NCBI RefSeq assembly: GCF_016735695.1
Contig: NZ_JAERQD010000015.1
Coordinates: forward strand, 1 to 64,000
Source of the DNA: Microvirga zambiensis WSM3693
GTDB lineage: Bacteria; Pseudomonadota; Alphaproteobacteria; Rhizobiales; Beijerinckiaceae
DNA: 64,000 nucleotides
Reading direction: 5' to 3'
A program made the position numbers and the translations under genes. Within the stretch, counting starts at the first letter, position 1. Each line of letters opens with the position of its first letter. Shown piece by piece: positions 63,006-64,000 of this stretch. Below the pieces are notes generated by a model. The model had not been told where the DNA came from and ran no database searches. It saw nothing but the letters and a program-made list of their open reading frames with translations.

Positions 63006-64000
63006 TTGTCCTGTCCGATCGAGATGTGCTCTCGCTGCTGCCGATGACCGATGTGATCGAGGTTGTCGCCAACGCGATGGTCGCTGTTTCCGCAGGCGCG
63101 GCCAACCTGCCGCTGCGATCGGTGGTGAATGTGGGCGCACCCAATATGATGGGCGTGATGCCCGGCGCGCTCATGCCAGGCAACGGCCGGATCGATGCCT
63201 GCTTCGGCGTGAAGCTGGTGAGCCTCTTTCCCAACAATCCGGATGCCGGGTACTCGTCCCACCAGGGAGCCATCGTCCTGTTCGAGCCGCAGCATGGTTC
63301 GGCAATCGCCATAATGAATGCCGGGCTTCTGACGGCAATTCGCACGGCAGCCGCAAGTGCCGTGGCGACGCGGGCGCTCGCCCGGCCCGATTGCAGCACG
63401 TTTGCCATGGTCGGCGCTGGAGAGCAGGCCGAGCATCATCTCGAGGCCATGCTTTGCGTGCTGCCATCCCTGCGCGAACTGCGCGTGGCCGGACGCCGGC
63501 GCGAGAAGGCAGAGGCCTTCGCCTCGCACGCCGCTCAGTGTTATCCCGGCCTTGCTGTCGATGTCTTCGATGATGTGCGCCGCGCCGTCGACGGCGCGGA
63601 CCTCATCTGCACGGTTACCTCATCGCCTGAACCGGTATTGATGGGTGACTGGGTGGCACCTGGCACACACCTGAATGTGGTCGGCGCCTCGATCCCTTCG
63701 AAGCGCGAGATCGACGAGGACATGGTCGCCATCTCACGTCTCTATGTCGATTATCGCCCTTCCACCTTCGCTCAGGCCGGCGAGGTTATTCGTGCCATCG
63801 AGAGCGGACGCATCGGTCGCGATCATGTGCTGGCCGAGATCGGCGAGGTGATTGCCGGAAAGGTCGCCGGTCGGACCTCGCCCGATGAGATCACACTCTA
63901 CCGCTCTCTCGGCATCGCAGCCCAGGACCTCGCCTGCGCAAACCATTGCCTGCGCGAGGCAAAGGCCCGCGGCCTGGGCATCGAGGCGTCGCTCGATTGA
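63002..64000 (+). CDS. ornithine cyclodeaminase / mu-crystallin family protein
   Basis: A complete 332-aa protein whose TGA is the last codon of the window. The family lysine is Lys71 in FGVKLVSLFPNN, the NAD motif is MVGAGEQAEHHLEA near 138, and the DYRPST segment near 243 carries a conserved Asp. Relatives deaminate ornithine to proline, or reduce ketimines and alanine/pyruvate. The partner hydrolase suggests degradation of an N-acyl or cyclic amino acid, as inference only. Confidence 0.85.
   Translation: MIVLSDRDVLSLLPMTDVIEVVANAMVAVSAGAANLPLRSVVNVGAPNMMGVMPGALMPGNGRIDACFGVKLVSLFPNNPDAGYSSHQGAIVLFEPQHGSAIAIMNAGLLTAIRTAAASAVATRALARPDCSTFAMVGAGEQAEHHLEAMLCVLPSLRELRVAGRRREKAEAFASHAAQCYPGLAVDVFDDVRRAVDGADLICTVTSSPEPVLMGDWVAPGTHLNVVGASIPSKREIDEDMVAISRLYVDYRPSTFAQAGEVIRAIESGRIGRDHVLAEIGEVIAGKVAGRTSPDEITLYRSLGIAAQDLACANHCLREAKARGLGIEASLD

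Noticed and set aside
1..64000. CRISPR arrays, tRNA or rRNA genes, insertion sequences, prophage or att sites
   Set aside because: I saw no regularly spaced direct repeats, cloverleaf-like sequences, transposase or integrase motifs, or phage structural genes in this window.

Overview
The window is a high-GC chromosomal segment that looks like an alphaproteobacterium of the Hyphomicrobiales (Microvirga/Bosea/Bradyrhizobium-like). This is inferred from codon use, the density of sugar and sugar-acid importers, several class III adenylate cyclases, FCD-type GntR regulators and an intergenic inverted repeat of a kind common in that order. About 56 protein genes are supported. I saw no rRNA, tRNA, CRISPR array, transposase or phage genes.

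Layout. (a) 1-7 kb: a small protein with a Lys/Ala-rich tail, a methyltransferase, a large zinc-ribbon/adenylate cyclase/AAA signalling protein, a ketopantoate-reductase-like enzyme and a Tat-exported kelch protein. (b) 7-15.8 kb: a SAF-domain oxidoreductase, an aldo/keto reductase, a translationally coupled pair of paralogous FCD GntR regulators, and a TRAP transporter operon that continues into a type II dehydroquinase-like gene and a shikimate/quinate dehydrogenase. (c) 15.8-26.3 kb: a glycoside locus with two tandem GH1-like hydrolases, a divergent GH2 hydrolase, a CUT1 sugar importer without its ATPase, and a divergent operon of DapA-family aldolase, GntR regulator and PfkB kinase. (d) 26.3-33 kb: a LuxR-type regulator, an AT-richer pocket with one small ORF, an aldo/keto reductase and a complete CUT2 sugar importer. 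(e) 33-40.6 kb: a flavin monooxygenase and a cecR-ybhGFSR-like drug-export operon preceded by a perfect 15-bp-arm operator. (f) 40.7-49.8 kb: an Opp/Dpp-type importer co-transcribed with a mannonate dehydratase (ManD) and a second enolase-superfamily dehydratase, with a divergent GntR regulator. (g) 49.8-64 kb: an esterase, two more adenylate cyclases, small secreted proteins, a MltB-like lytic transglycosylase, an RND efflux pair, a class C beta-lactamase, an alpha/beta hydrolase and an ornithine cyclodeaminase-family gene.

How the genes fit together. Modules b, c, d and f are separate uptake-plus-catabolism cassettes, most with a linked GntR regulator. A plausible flow, which is inference, is extracellular glycosides or uronides being hydrolysed by GH1/GH2 enzymes, sugar acids entering through the Opp-like and CUT importers, dehydration by ManD and the second enolase-family enzyme to 2-keto-3-deoxy sugar acids, and processing by the PfkB kinase and DapA-family aldolase. 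The TRAP-AroQ-AroE cassette looks like catabolic uptake of quinate, shikimate or a related acid. Modules e and g add drug-export and cell-envelope functions.

Limits: all calls come from reading motifs and context by eye. No database search, structure prediction or folding was run.
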